11,811 bases of DNA from CAZQLW01 sp964639875 (GCA_964639875.1 CAZXEM010000032.1:1-11811), one strand, 5' to 3'. Shown: positions 1 through 6,266, counted from the first letter of the stretch. Notes: generated by a model not told the origin, from the letters alone. Numbers and translations are program-made.

Positions 1-426
1 AAAGAAGCTATTCAACGAGCTAAAGAAAATAAGATTGCTCGAAAAAGAAGGGAAAAAGAACTTAAGAAGAAATATCGAGAAGAAAAAAGAATTAGAAAAC
101 AAGAAGAAAAAATACAGAAAATTATTGTTAAAGAAAAAATTAAACTTTTTGAAAAAAGGAAAAAGGAAGAAGAGAAAGTTAAAGATCAAGTTGACGAAAT
201 GAAAACAGTTTTAGCTGAAAAGAAATTCGCTTTGAATGAAGAAGAAAGACGTACACACGAAAAGTTAGCAGAAATAAAAAGACAACAAAGAAAAAAACAG
301 AAAAAAGAAGAACGGAAATTACACTTATTAAATGAAAAAAAAGCCATCATAAGAGAGGCTGAACGAGAGAAAGAAAGAACAATTAAGAAAAAATTAAAAT
401 TGTTTGAAAAGAAAGTGAAACACTAA
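1..426 (+). CDS. Lys/Glu-rich coiled-coil protein, 3' part only
   Basis: The frame is open from the first base of the window to a TAA at 424-426, giving at least 141 residues, so the true start lies upstream. An internal ATG at 199 has no SD or TATA support and is not preferred. The composition is almost entirely K, E, R, Q and I with hydrophobic residues spaced as in a long coiled coil, and there is no glycine or proline. The motif KLFEK occurs twice (around residues 49 and 134 of the visible part, 85 residues apart), each near the end of a similar charged stretch, which suggests an internal duplication. It converges on the salvage operon with only 6 bases between the two stop codons. Function not recognised; such low-complexity sequence gives misleading homology hits. 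Confidence 0.7.
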   Translation, partial: KEAIQRAKENKIARKRREKELKKKYREEKRIRKQEEKIQKIIVKEKIKLFEKRKKEEEKVKDQVDEMKTVLAEKKFALNEEERRTHEKLAEIKRQQRKKQKKEERKLHLLNEKKAIIREAEREKERTIKKKLKLFEKKVKH

Positions 427-432
427 CTTATT

Positions 433-648
433 CTATTCTCCTTCGAAATCAACCAATTTAAATATTTTATAATTAGTAAGTTTTTCAGCGCCTTTTAAAT
501 CTGGCAAATCAATTACAAAAGCGGTTTCAAAAACCTTTCCACCAACTTTTTCTACTAATTGACAAGCAGCAGCCATTGTTCCACCGGTTGCAAGTAAATC
601 GTCAATTAACAAAACATTATCTTCTGCAGAAATTGAGCTAGTATGCAT
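433..648 (-). CDS. C-terminal APRT fragment, displaced by frameshift from the MTAP-APRT gene
   Basis: This frame carries the rest of the APRT domain: the PRPP-binding motif LLIDDLLATGGT and a family-typical C-terminus ending LVDFEGE. It is not an independent gene. Its first ATG is simply the Met of the APRT motif IEMH, and no promoter or SD precedes it. Frame-correct reading just upstream gives KIEMH, while the preceding ORF ends in the other phase. Inserting one G at 665/666 (minus strand) produces YGTDKIEMH, the usual family motif, and fuses this piece to residue 374 of the upstream ORF. Either the assembly lost one base, or the genome carries a real frameshift, or a -1 ribosomal shift on the AAAA run at 654-657 joins them. 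Confidence 0.85.
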   Translation of the reverse strand: MHTSSISAEDNVLLIDDLLATGGTMAAACQLVEKVGGKVFETAFVIDLPDLKGAEKLTNYKIFKLVDFEGE

Positions 649-1769
649 TTCAATTTTATCCGTTCATATTCTAAAGCATATTCCTGAGCAACAACTTCTC
701 CTGGCAGTTTACCTTTCTTCCGAATTAAAACAAAAGGCAACCCTAAATCTTTGGCTAATGCAGCACCAAAAATAAATCCTCTTGCTTCAATTCCAGCAAT
801 TTTTGTAATTCCACAATTCGCATATTTTTTTTTAAACTTTTCAATACAATAAGAAAATGCTTTCGGATTCTCAATAAGTGTTGTTATATCACGGAACATA
901 ATTCCTTCTTTTGGCCAGTTTGGAATTGTTCTTATTGTAGATTTTAAATCAAAAGTTTCTTCTTCATTTTCTTCTTCAACTTCCTCGCAATTTTGATGAC
1001 AACAACAAGAGGTATTACAAGAATTAATCTTTTGGACAACATTAGTTAACAAATTAGTAACTTTATCTACATTTTCTTCAAACACTTTCAAAACTTCTTC
1101 CCAAGTTACGGGAGGAACATCGTCAAACAGACAATCATAATCAGTAGCCATGGCAACAGCGGCATAAGGGAGACCAATTTCATTAGCAAGGACACATTCC
1201 GGGGCAATGGACATGTTAATTACGTCTGCTCCCCAGGAAGCGAACATCTTTGATTCTGCTTTTGTACTAAAACGTGGCCCTTCGATCGTAACCACGGTTC
1301 CTTGAGGATGGCATTTCAAATTTAATTCTTTTGCAGTTCCATACAAAACATTTCTTAACTCTTTATGAAACGGTTCGGCCATTGGCGTATGTGAAATTTT
1401 TCCTGGTTCAAATCTGTCATAGAAACTTAACTTTCTTAATCTTGTAAAATCAATAAACTGATCGAGAACAACAAAATCTCCTCGGCCAATTTCTTTTTTT
1501 AATGAACCACAAGCAGTAGTAGCGATAATGTGAGTACATCCAATATCTTTTAATGCTTGAATATTAGCTTGATTATTTACTTGTGTTGGGGGGATAGTAT
1601 GTTCTCTTCCATGTCGAGCAAGTAGAACAACATCCACTCCAGAAATTTTTCCAATTTTTAATGGCGAACTAGGTTTACCAAAATTAGTGTTAACATCAAG
1701 GTCTTGAGCTTCTTGTAAAATGTTTGGATTGTCTAATCCCGAGCCGCCAATAATTCCAATTTTAGTCAT
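606..1769 (-). CDS. MTA phosphorylase fused to adenine phosphoribosyltransferase (frameshifted)
   Basis: Residues 1-250 are a full 5'-methylthioadenosine phosphorylase, which splits MTA with phosphate into adenine and 5-methylthioribose-1-phosphate. Visible motifs are GGSG at 8-11, TTACGSL at 84-90, FSTKAES at 167-173 and ATDYDC at 208-213; the last has the Asp typical of 6-aminopurine specificity. A Cys-rich stretch (C251, C255, C256, C257, C261) and an acidic linker join it to the N-terminal part of an APRT domain (from about 275, with ARGFIFG at 329 and GKLPGE at 353). APRT would turn the released adenine plus PRPP into AMP. After Y368 the frame is lost by one base and 19 unrelated residues follow before a stop; the rest of APRT continues in the next frame at 433-648. 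The start has a strong SD (AGGAGG, 1779-1784) and lies 8 bases inside the upstream kinase gene. With the frame restored the protein is 445 residues. Confidence 0.9.
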   Translation of the reverse strand: MTKIGIIGGSGLDNPNILQEAQDLDVNTNFGKPSSPLKIGKISGVDVVLLARHGREHTIPPTQVNNQANIQALKDIGCTHIIATTACGSLKKEIGRGDFVVLDQFIDFTRLRKLSFYDRFEPGKISHTPMAEPFHKELRNVLYGTAKELNLKCHPQGTVVTIEGPRFSTKAESKMFASWGADVINMSIAPECVLANEIGLPYAAVAMATDYDCLFDDVPPVTWEEVLKVFEENVDKVTNLLTNVVQKINSCNTSCCCHQNCEEVEEENEEETFDLKSTIRTIPNWPKEGIMFRDITTLIENPKAFSYCIEKFKKKYANCGITKIAGIEARGFIFGAALAKDLGLPFVLIRKKGKLPGEVVAQEYALEYERIKLKCILAQFLQKIMFC

Positions 1770-2754
1770 TTGTTATTTCCTCCTTTATTGCTTCAATATC
1801 TAATATATTAATTTTAACACCAATATGTTCGACAACTCTCGCTGCCAATAAAGAACCTAATTTCCCTGACTTTTTAGTGTCCCAATCTTGACAATAACCA
1901 TAAAGAAATCCCGCTGCATAAGAATCTCCTGCACCAGTGGTGTCAATTGCGTTGGCACTATAACCAGGGATTTTAGTTGTTTGATTATTTTGATAAATTA
2001 ATGAACCTTCTTTACCTAATTTAACAACAGCAATATCAACCATTTTAGAAACATCTCTAAGTGCGTCTTCTTTAGTTAATCCAGTAAATGCTTCAGCTTC
2101 TTCTTCGTTTAAAAAAATTATATCAACATAATCAGCAACAATTTCTTTGAAAAAATCTTTGTTTCTTTGAATTACTCCGGGATCCGATAAATCAATGGAA
2201 ACTTTAGTGTGATATTTTTTTGCTAATTCTAATGCGTGCAATACTGCTTCTTTAGCAGGATTTTCAAATTGGTACCCTTCAAGATGTAAAACTTTACTGT
2301 TCATAATATCTTCTTCAAGAACATCATCTTTTGAAAAATGGTTATTTGCAGCAATGTCTCCAAGGAAAGTTCTTTCTGCATCAGGAGTTATGAATGAAAC
2401 TACGTAACCTGTCGTTGGACCATGTTTACTCATTCGTGAAGTAATTCCGTGTGCTTCCAATTCTTGGACATAAGCATCACCATAAATATCCTCTCCAATT
2501 TTACTGCAGAATAAAGTGTTTCCTCCGAGACAGGCTATACCTTTCATTGTGTTAGCTACCGAACCTCCAGAAGCCATTTTTATCTTTGGATCTTGATGAA
2601 TGTTTTCTTTAACATTTCTAGCATTATCATTATGGGTTGTAGAATGAAATTGCCCTTTATTCAACCCCAACTCGGTAAGTTTAGAATCTTCAACTTCTAA
2701 TAAGAAATCCATCATTGCATTACCAATTCCAATTACATCGTTTGTTTTATTCAT
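1762..2754 (-). CDS. PfkB-family kinase, probable adenosine kinase
   Basis: A 330-residue ribokinase-fold protein. The N-terminal substrate-binding motif is SGGSVANTMKGIACLGG (62-78), close in style to bacterial proteins annotated as adenosine kinase. LNEEEAEAF (215-223) is the internal NxxE region, and the PfkB signature DTTGAGD (271-277) holds the anion hole and catalytic Asp277. Expected reaction: adenosine plus ATP to AMP plus ADP. PfkB members also phosphorylate sugars and other nucleosides, so the substrate is inferred mainly from context: the same operon encodes the hydrolase that releases adenosine from SAH. Start and stop are coupled to the neighbours: its ATG overlaps the nitroreductase TGA (ATGA), and its last 8 bases overlap the MTAP-APRT start. 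Confidence 0.85.
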   Translation of the reverse strand: MNKTNDVIGIGNAMMDFLLEVEDSKLTELGLNKGQFHSTTHNDNARNVKENIHQDPKIKMASGGSVANTMKGIACLGGNTLFCSKIGEDIYGDAYVQELEAHGITSRMSKHGPTTGYVVSFITPDAERTFLGDIAANNHFSKDDVLEEDIMNSKVLHLEGYQFENPAKEAVLHALELAKKYHTKVSIDLSDPGVIQRNKDFFKEIVADYVDIIFLNEEEAEAFTGLTKEDALRDVSKMVDIAVVKLGKEGSLIYQNNQTTKIPGYSANAIDTTGAGDSYAAGFLYGYCQDWDTKKSGKLGSLLAARVVEHIGVKINILDIEAIKEEITND

Positions 2755-3305
2755 TTTATATGATTAAATACCTCTTTTTTTCTTTCTTTCATAATTATCT
2801 TTGCATCAGGATTTTTGTAACCTAAACAAACAGCATAATAAGGTTCATAATTTTCTGGAATTTTTAACTTGGCAACTTCTTCTTTAATAGAAAAAAAATG
2901 GCTGACTAAACCCACCCAACAGGAACCAATGTTTAAACTTTCAGCAGCTAAAAGCATGTTTTGGATTGCAGCTGAACAGTCAGTTAATGGAGAATAAGCA
3001 TCTTTTCTTCCCGAAACAATAATCACTGTTGGTGCGTTATAGAAAAGATTGAACTTTAAATCTTTACCTCTTTCGGAAATCCATCCCTCTTTTGATTGAG
3101 ACATTAGTTCTTTTGTTTTAGCACCCATTTGTTTAATTAATTCTGGATTTTGAATTACTGTAAAATGCCAAGGTTGATGATTTCTACCCGTTGGTGCATA
3201 AACGGCAGTATCAAGAATTTCTTTTAATTCCTCTTCTTTAATCTGTTGAGGTAAATAACTTCGAATGCTCCTTCTGTTTTTGATAGTTTCTATTGTTGAT
3301 TTCAT
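2751..3305 (-). CDS. Nitroreductase-family flavoprotein
   Basis: 184 residues, a normal single-domain length. The N-terminal FMN-contact motif RRSIRSY (11-17) and APTGRNHQPWHF (37-48) are classic for the NfsA/NfnB superfamily, as is the GSCWVGL segment around residue 127. Members are FMN-dependent NAD(P)H oxidoreductases acting on quinones, nitro compounds, flavins or, in specialised branches, other substrates; the actual substrate cannot be told from sequence. Its ATG immediately follows the TGA of the SAH hydrolase gene with no bases between, and its own stop overlaps the kinase start, so it is firmly inside the salvage operon although no redox step is known in that pathway. Confidence 0.88.
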   Translation of the reverse strand: MKSTIETIKNRRSIRSYLPQQIKEEELKEILDTAVYAPTGRNHQPWHFTVIQNPELIKQMGAKTKELMSQSKEGWISERGKDLKFNLFYNAPTVIIVSGRKDAYSPLTDCSAAIQNMLLAAESLNIGSCWVGLVSHFFSIKEEVAKLKIPENYEPYYAVCLGYKNPDAKIIMKERKKEVFNHIK

Positions 3306-4763
3306 TCAATACCTATAATGTTCTGATTTATACGGACCTTCTTTTGAAACATCTAAATATTTAGATTGTTCATCGGTCATCACATCAAGTTCTACGCCAA
3401 TTTTCTTCAAATGTAATCGAGCAACTTCTTCATCTAGTTCTTTTGGTAAAACTGTAACACCAATCGGATGTTCTTTTGTCCATAGTTCAATCTGAGCAAG
3501 AACTTGGTTAGTAAAACTATTACTCATTACAAAACTAGGATGGCCAGTCGCACAACCTAAATTGATAAGTCTGCCTTCAGCAAGAATGTAAATCTCTTTT
3601 CCGTTCAAAGCATATTTATCATATTGCGGTTTAATATTTTCTTTAACTGCTCCCGATTTATTGTCCAACCAATCCATATCAATTTCGTTATCAAAGTGGC
3701 CAATGTTACAAACAATAGCTTGGTCTTTCATCATCTGGAAATGTCTGTCTACGATAACATGATAATTTCCTGTAGTTGTAACAAAAAGGTCTCCTTCTTT
3801 TGCAGCGTTATCCATTTTTTTAACTTCATAACCTTCCATTGCTGCTTGTAAAGCATTAATTGGATCAATTTCCGTAACAATAACTCGGCAACCATAACCT
3901 TTCAAAGATTGACAACAACCTTTACCAACATCTCCATAACCAGCCACAACGGCAACTTTTCCAGCTAACATAACATCTGTTGCTCTTTTAATTCCGTCTA
4001 CCAAAGATTCTCGACATCCGTAAAGATTATCAAACTTACTTTTTGTTACAGAATCATTAACGTTAATTGCCGGGAATAAAAGTTTGTTCTCTTTAGCCAT
4101 TTGGTAAAGTCGATGTACCCCTGTAGTTGTTTCTTCCGAAACTCCTTTAACTTCTCTAGTAACGTTAGTCCAACGTTGATTATTCTCTTGGTAAGTTTCT
4201 TTTAATGAAATCATAAGTTCCTTGAAATCTTCTCCTTCGCCAGAAAAATCTTGTTCAAAAATACTTTGATCTTTTTCGATTTCTACTCCTTTATGGATCA
4301 TCATTGTAGCGTCGCCACCATCATCAACAATTATTGTTGGTCCCTTTCCAGAAAAATCAAGAGCTTGTTTTGTACACCACCAGTATTCCTTAAGGGATTC
4401 TCCTTTCCAAGCAAAAACAGGGGTTCCTGTTGCTGCGATTGCAGCTGCAGCATGATCTTGTGTAGAAAAAATATTACAAGAAGCCCATCTTACTTCTGCT
4501 CCTAAATCTTTTAATGTTTCAATTAAAACAGCAGTTTGGATAGTCATATGTAAAGAACCCATAATTCGAGAACCAGCTAAGGGTTTAGTTTCTTTGTATT
4601 TTTCACGTACTGCCATCAAGCCAGGCATTTCTTTTTCAGCAATCTTAATTTCTTTCCTGCCCCATTCTGCAAGAGAGATGTCTTTTATTTTATAATCTTC
4701 TGAACCTTGTGAAGAAGACTCTAAGAATGTTTCATTTTTAATGTCATTATTTTCATTTTCCAT
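3306..4763 (-). CDS. ahcY: S-adenosylhomocysteine hydrolase (adenosylhomocysteinase)
   Basis: 485 residues from the ATG at 4763. This start is favoured over a GTG 12 bases upstream because AGGTGATT (4770-4777), complementary to the 16S rRNA tail, sits 6 bases before it. The enzyme reversibly splits SAH into adenosine and homocysteine using tightly bound NAD. Signature 1 (SCNIFSTQDHAAAAI, about 95-109) and signature 2 with the Rossmann loop GYGDVGKG (about 275-282) are intact, as is the GHPSFVMS segment. It has the insert of roughly 35-40 residues before SEETTTG found in bacterial and plant enzymes, and the C-terminal lid ending YKSEHYRY with the K-x3-Y pair that contacts NAD. Most archaeal homologues are shorter and lack that tail, so a bacterial origin by transfer is likely. 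The first 25 or so residues are polar and poorly conserved. First gene of the operon. Confidence 0.96.
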   Translation of the reverse strand: MENENNDIKNETFLESSSQGSEDYKIKDISLAEWGRKEIKIAEKEMPGLMAVREKYKETKPLAGSRIMGSLHMTIQTAVLIETLKDLGAEVRWASCNIFSTQDHAAAAIAATGTPVFAWKGESLKEYWWCTKQALDFSGKGPTIIVDDGGDATMMIHKGVEIEKDQSIFEQDFSGEGEDFKELMISLKETYQENNQRWTNVTREVKGVSEETTTGVHRLYQMAKENKLLFPAINVNDSVTKSKFDNLYGCRESLVDGIKRATDVMLAGKVAVVAGYGDVGKGCCQSLKGYGCRVIVTEIDPINALQAAMEGYEVKKMDNAAKEGDLFVTTTGNYHVIVDRHFQMMKDQAIVCNIGHFDNEIDMDWLDNKSGAVKENIKPQYDKYALNGKEIYILAEGRLINLGCATGHPSFVMSNSFTNQVLAQIELWTKEHPIGVTVLPKELDEEVARLHLKKIGVELDVMTDEQSKYLDVSKEGPYKSEHYRY

Positions 4764-4769
4764 TTTATT

Positions 4770-4777
4770 AATCACCT
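4770..4777 (-). promoter_or_regulatory. Shine-Dalgarno site of ahcY
   Basis: AGGTGATT on the minus strand, 6 bases before the ATG at 4763. It decides the start against the in-frame GTG at 4775, which overlaps the site itself. Confidence 0.7.
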
Positions 4778-4807
4778 ACATTTTTTGGATTAATATTAAA
4801 GTAGTCA

Positions 4808-4816
4808 TTTAATAAG
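4808..4816 (-). promoter_or_regulatory. Possible TATA box of the salvage operon
   Basis: CTTATTAAA on the minus strand, about 48 bases before the ahcY ATG, would place the transcript start about 20-25 bases before the ATG and leave room for the SD. AT-rich surroundings offer other candidates, so this is tentative. Confidence 0.35.
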
Positions 4817-4852
4817 TTTGTGTAATAGTAAATAATTTTTAACAATGGCAAA

Positions 4853-4860
4853 TTTATTAA
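4853..4860 (+). promoter_or_regulatory. Possible TATA box of tRNA-Arg
   Basis: TTTATTAA centred about 30 bases before the mature 5' end, allowing a short leader. It lies back to back with the promoter region of the salvage operon. Confidence 0.4.
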
Positions 4861-4925
4861 AGAAAGCAACTTTTTAAAACTTGGCTGGACCTGTGGCCTA
4901 GACTGGATAGGGCGACTGCCTCCTA

Positions 4926-4965
4926 CAAAAAAGTAGAGCTTTTTTTTAAACTCAACTTTGGCGAG
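4926..4965 (+). other. tRNA-Arg intron 1 (40 bases, canonical 37/38 site)
   Basis: It lies between A37 and A38. The intron folds with AAAGTAGAG (4930-4938) against CTCAACTTT (4951-4959), with one A-A mismatch and a T-rich loop. The exon bases CTCC (4920-4923) face GGCG (4960-4963) with three of four pairs, giving 3-base bulges TAC and AGA with cuts after their second base. The central helix is imperfect (T33 opposite C4962), so this is a relaxed BHB. Confidence 0.82.
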
Positions 4966-4987
4966 AGCAGTAGGTCGGGGGTTCAAA

Positions 4988-5024
4988 TTCCGTTAGGGAG
5001 TTACAAATCCCTCGGATTTGAAAA
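4988..5024 (+). other. tRNA-Arg intron 2 (37 bases, T-loop 59/60 site)
   Basis: It interrupts the T loop after TTCAAA (4982-4987), and the loop resumes with T5025. The T stem is the outer helix. TTCA (4982-4985) pairs with TGAA (5019-5022) as the 4-base-pair central helix, flanked by two identical 3-base bulges AAT (4986-4988 and 5023-5025) with cuts after their second base. Inside, TCCG pairs with CGGA and AGGGA (4995-4999) with TCCCT (5008-5012). Two extra T (5017-5018) make the inner side slightly irregular. Excision restores a 7-base T loop exactly. Confidence 0.85.
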
Positions 5025-5039
5025 TCCTCCCAGGTCCGC

Positions 5040-5047
5040 TTTTTTTT
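5040..5047 (+). terminator. T8 terminator of tRNA-Arg
   Basis: Eight T one base after the discriminator, typical of archaeal oligo-T termination. The tRNA-Leu gene ends in the same way. Confidence 0.7.
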
Positions 5048-5083
5048 CTTATTTTCTTCAACCTATAAGTTAGACTTACATAA

Positions 5084-5093
5084 TATTTAAAAG
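5084..5093 (+). promoter_or_regulatory. TATA box of the Cys-repeat protein gene
   Basis: TATTTAAAAG centred about 30 bases ahead of the ATG at 5118. No SD follows, so the mRNA probably has almost no leader. Confidence 0.5.
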
Positions 5094-5117
5094 TTAATTT
5101 GTATTAATAAGTTTAAA

Positions 5118-5786
5118 ATGAGATACCTAATTACATTATTGATTATTTTGACAGTTTTGGTTAGTGGTTGTATATTGCAAGACCAATTTGTTGAAACTGC
5201 TGATTCCTGTTCATCTTTAGAAGGTTCTGCTAAAGATGATTGTTATTTGGAAGCAAAAAAATGTAGTAAAATTACTAATCAATTAACCCGTGATAATTGT
5301 GTTGTCGAGTTAGCAAAAATTAAAGAAGACATTAAAGTCTGTGATTTGATCACTACTGATAACATTAAATCACATTGTTACCAAGAAATTGCAGTTGTGA
5401 CTAATAATCATGAGCTTTGTGCAAATATTGATGATCAGTATTGGGGAAATAATTGTCATTATAATTTGGCAATTAATGGAAATATGAGTCAATATTGTGC
5501 ATTAATTGATAATTTGGAACAGAAAAAAGATTGTTATAAGACTATTGCTCTTGCGATTGCAGATCCTCTTTTATGTAATTTTTTAGCTGGGGTTGAAGGA
5601 GAAGCTTGTATTTACAAAATTGCTCGAGCAAACAAAGATATTAATGTTTGTGATTATTTGAAACATTCTTTTGATCAGGATGTTTGTCGAGTTAACATTG
5701 CTAAAAAATCAGAAGACAAAAGTAAATGTGTTTTAGTTCAACATAAAAAGCTTAGAAATGAATGTTTAGAACATTTTAATTCTTAA
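5118..5786 (+). CDS. Exported cysteine-repeat protein (eight C-x10/11-C units, 26-residue period)
   Basis: 222 residues. Residues 4-16 form a hydrophobic signal segment ending in VSGC, a lipobox-like site at C18, so it is likely secreted and possibly lipid-anchored. The rest is a tandem array. First cysteines of the units fall at 31, 49, 75, 101, 127, 153, 178 and 204, with partners 11-12 residues later at 42, 61, 87, 113, 139, 164, 190 and 216. The consensus is C-x2-[IL]-x8-C-[YH]-x2-[IL]-A-x7/8, which reads as pairs of short helices tied by a disulfide. With 16 repeat cysteines, all could pair outside the cell. No family recognised and no catalytic signature; a structural, adhesive or binding role is only a guess. 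It stands alone between tRNA-Arg and the convergent eL37 gene. Confidence 0.88.
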   Translation: MRYLITLLIILTVLVSGCILQDQFVETADSCSSLEGSAKDDCYLEAKKCSKITNQLTRDNCVVELAKIKEDIKVCDLITTDNIKSHCYQEIAVVTNNHELCANIDDQYWGNNCHYNLAINGNMSQYCALIDNLEQKKDCYKTIALAIADPLLCNFLAGVEGEACIYKIARANKDINVCDYLKHSFDQDVCRVNIAKKSEDKSKCVLVQHKKLRNECLEHFNS

Positions 5787-5787
5787 T

Positions 5788-5806
5788 TTTTTAAATTTAA
5801 TTTTTT
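5788..5806 (+). terminator. T-rich terminator region after the Cys-repeat gene
   Basis: Two runs of six T directly after the stop codon, in the short gap before the convergent eL37 gene. They fit archaeal oligo-T termination, but the whole gap is AT-rich. Confidence 0.4.
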
Positions 5807-5829
5807 AAGAATAAGTAAAATAAGAAAAA

Positions 5830-6003
5830 TTATTTAGTATTTTTTTTGTTCCAACTGTATTTCCTAGTTTTAGCAGTATCGCCGTAACCACAGGAAGCGC
5901 ATCTTTTCTTTTTTGCATGAAAAGTATGGCCTCCACATCTTCTACAAATTATATGGGTCTTTTTACCTGACTTCTTACCCATGCTTGGTGTTCCTTTAGT
6001 CAT
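5830..6003 (-). CDS. rpl37e: Ribosomal protein eL37
   Basis: 57 residues beginning MTKGTPSMGKK, the invariant start of eL37, a zinc-ribbon protein of the large ribosomal subunit that contacts 23S rRNA. The zinc ligands are C20-x2-C23 and C35-x2-C38, and the C-terminal KTRKYSW block is typical. It follows the LSm gene by 25 bases; a GAGG (6014-6017) 10 bases ahead of the ATG can serve as SD. The LSm-eL37 pair is a conserved archaeal gene order. Confidence 0.96.
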   Translation of the reverse strand: MTKGTPSMGKKSGKKTHIICRRCGGHTFHAKKKRCASCGYGDTAKTRKYSWNKKNTK

Positions 6004-6028
6004 TTTTCATAAGCCTCGTTTATAATTT

Positions 6029-6256
6029 TTATGCTGGAGAAATAGTAATTATTGTGTCTCCTCTAATGAAAGCTGTTCCCAGTTTTCTTTTAAGTTCTCC
6101 ATCTTTATGTTCTTCTGCTTCGTCTAAGACAATGTTAATGTGAATATCAAAAGCTTTTAACTTACCAACAAATCGTGATCCGTTTTTTAAGTCAACTAAA
6201 ACTGCTTTTCCTCTTGCAGCGTTTAATGCGTCTAATGGTCTTGAGTTTTCTTCCAT
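6029..6256 (-). CDS. Sm-like archaeal RNA-binding protein (LSm/SmAP)
   Basis: 75 residues with both Sm motifs: Sm1 around VLVDLKNGSRFVGKLKAFD (residues 20-38) leading to the NIVLDEA strand, and Sm2 in GTAFIRGDTIITISP near the C-terminus, where RG(D) forms the uridine-binding pocket. Such proteins form heptameric rings that bind U-rich RNA and act in RNA processing, including tRNA precursors. First gene of an operon with eL37. Its leader carries ATTAGGGGG (6267-6275) and its TATA box is at 6303-6312. Confidence 0.95.
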   Translation of the reverse strand: MEENSRPLDALNAARGKAVLVDLKNGSRFVGKLKAFDIHINIVLDEAEEHKDGELKRKLGTAFIRGDTIITISPA

Positions 6257-6266
6257 TTTAATAAAT

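Larger units (their letters stand above)
4887..5038 (+). tRNA. tRNA-Arg(CCU) with two introns
   Basis: Removing two introns (4926-4965 and 4988-5024) leaves a 75-base cloverleaf. The acceptor GGACCTG (4887-4893) pairs with CAGGTCC (5031-5037), with discriminator G5038 and no encoded CCA. The D stem is GCCT/GGGC with GG at 18-19; the anticodon stem ACTGC (4915-4919) pairs with GCAGT (4967-4971). The loop CTCCTAA has anticodon CCT (4922-4924), reading AGG. The variable loop is AGGTC; the T stem GGGGG pairs with CCTCC (one G-U) around the loop TTCAAAT, which is itself split by intron 2. Both junctions can form bulge-helix-bulge structures. A T8 tract follows directly. Confidence 0.93.

Noticed and set aside
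3624..3851. Plus-strand open frame inside ahcY
   Set aside because: Antisense to a strongly conserved gene, with no promoter, SD or recognisable protein features.
4251..4505. Second plus-strand open frame inside ahcY
   Set aside because: Antisense shadow of the conserved SAH hydrolase; composition is simply the complement of that gene.
4768..4986. Minus-strand open frame over the ahcY upstream region and tRNA-Arg
   Set aside because: It is the complement of a tRNA and its promoter, with no independent coding evidence.
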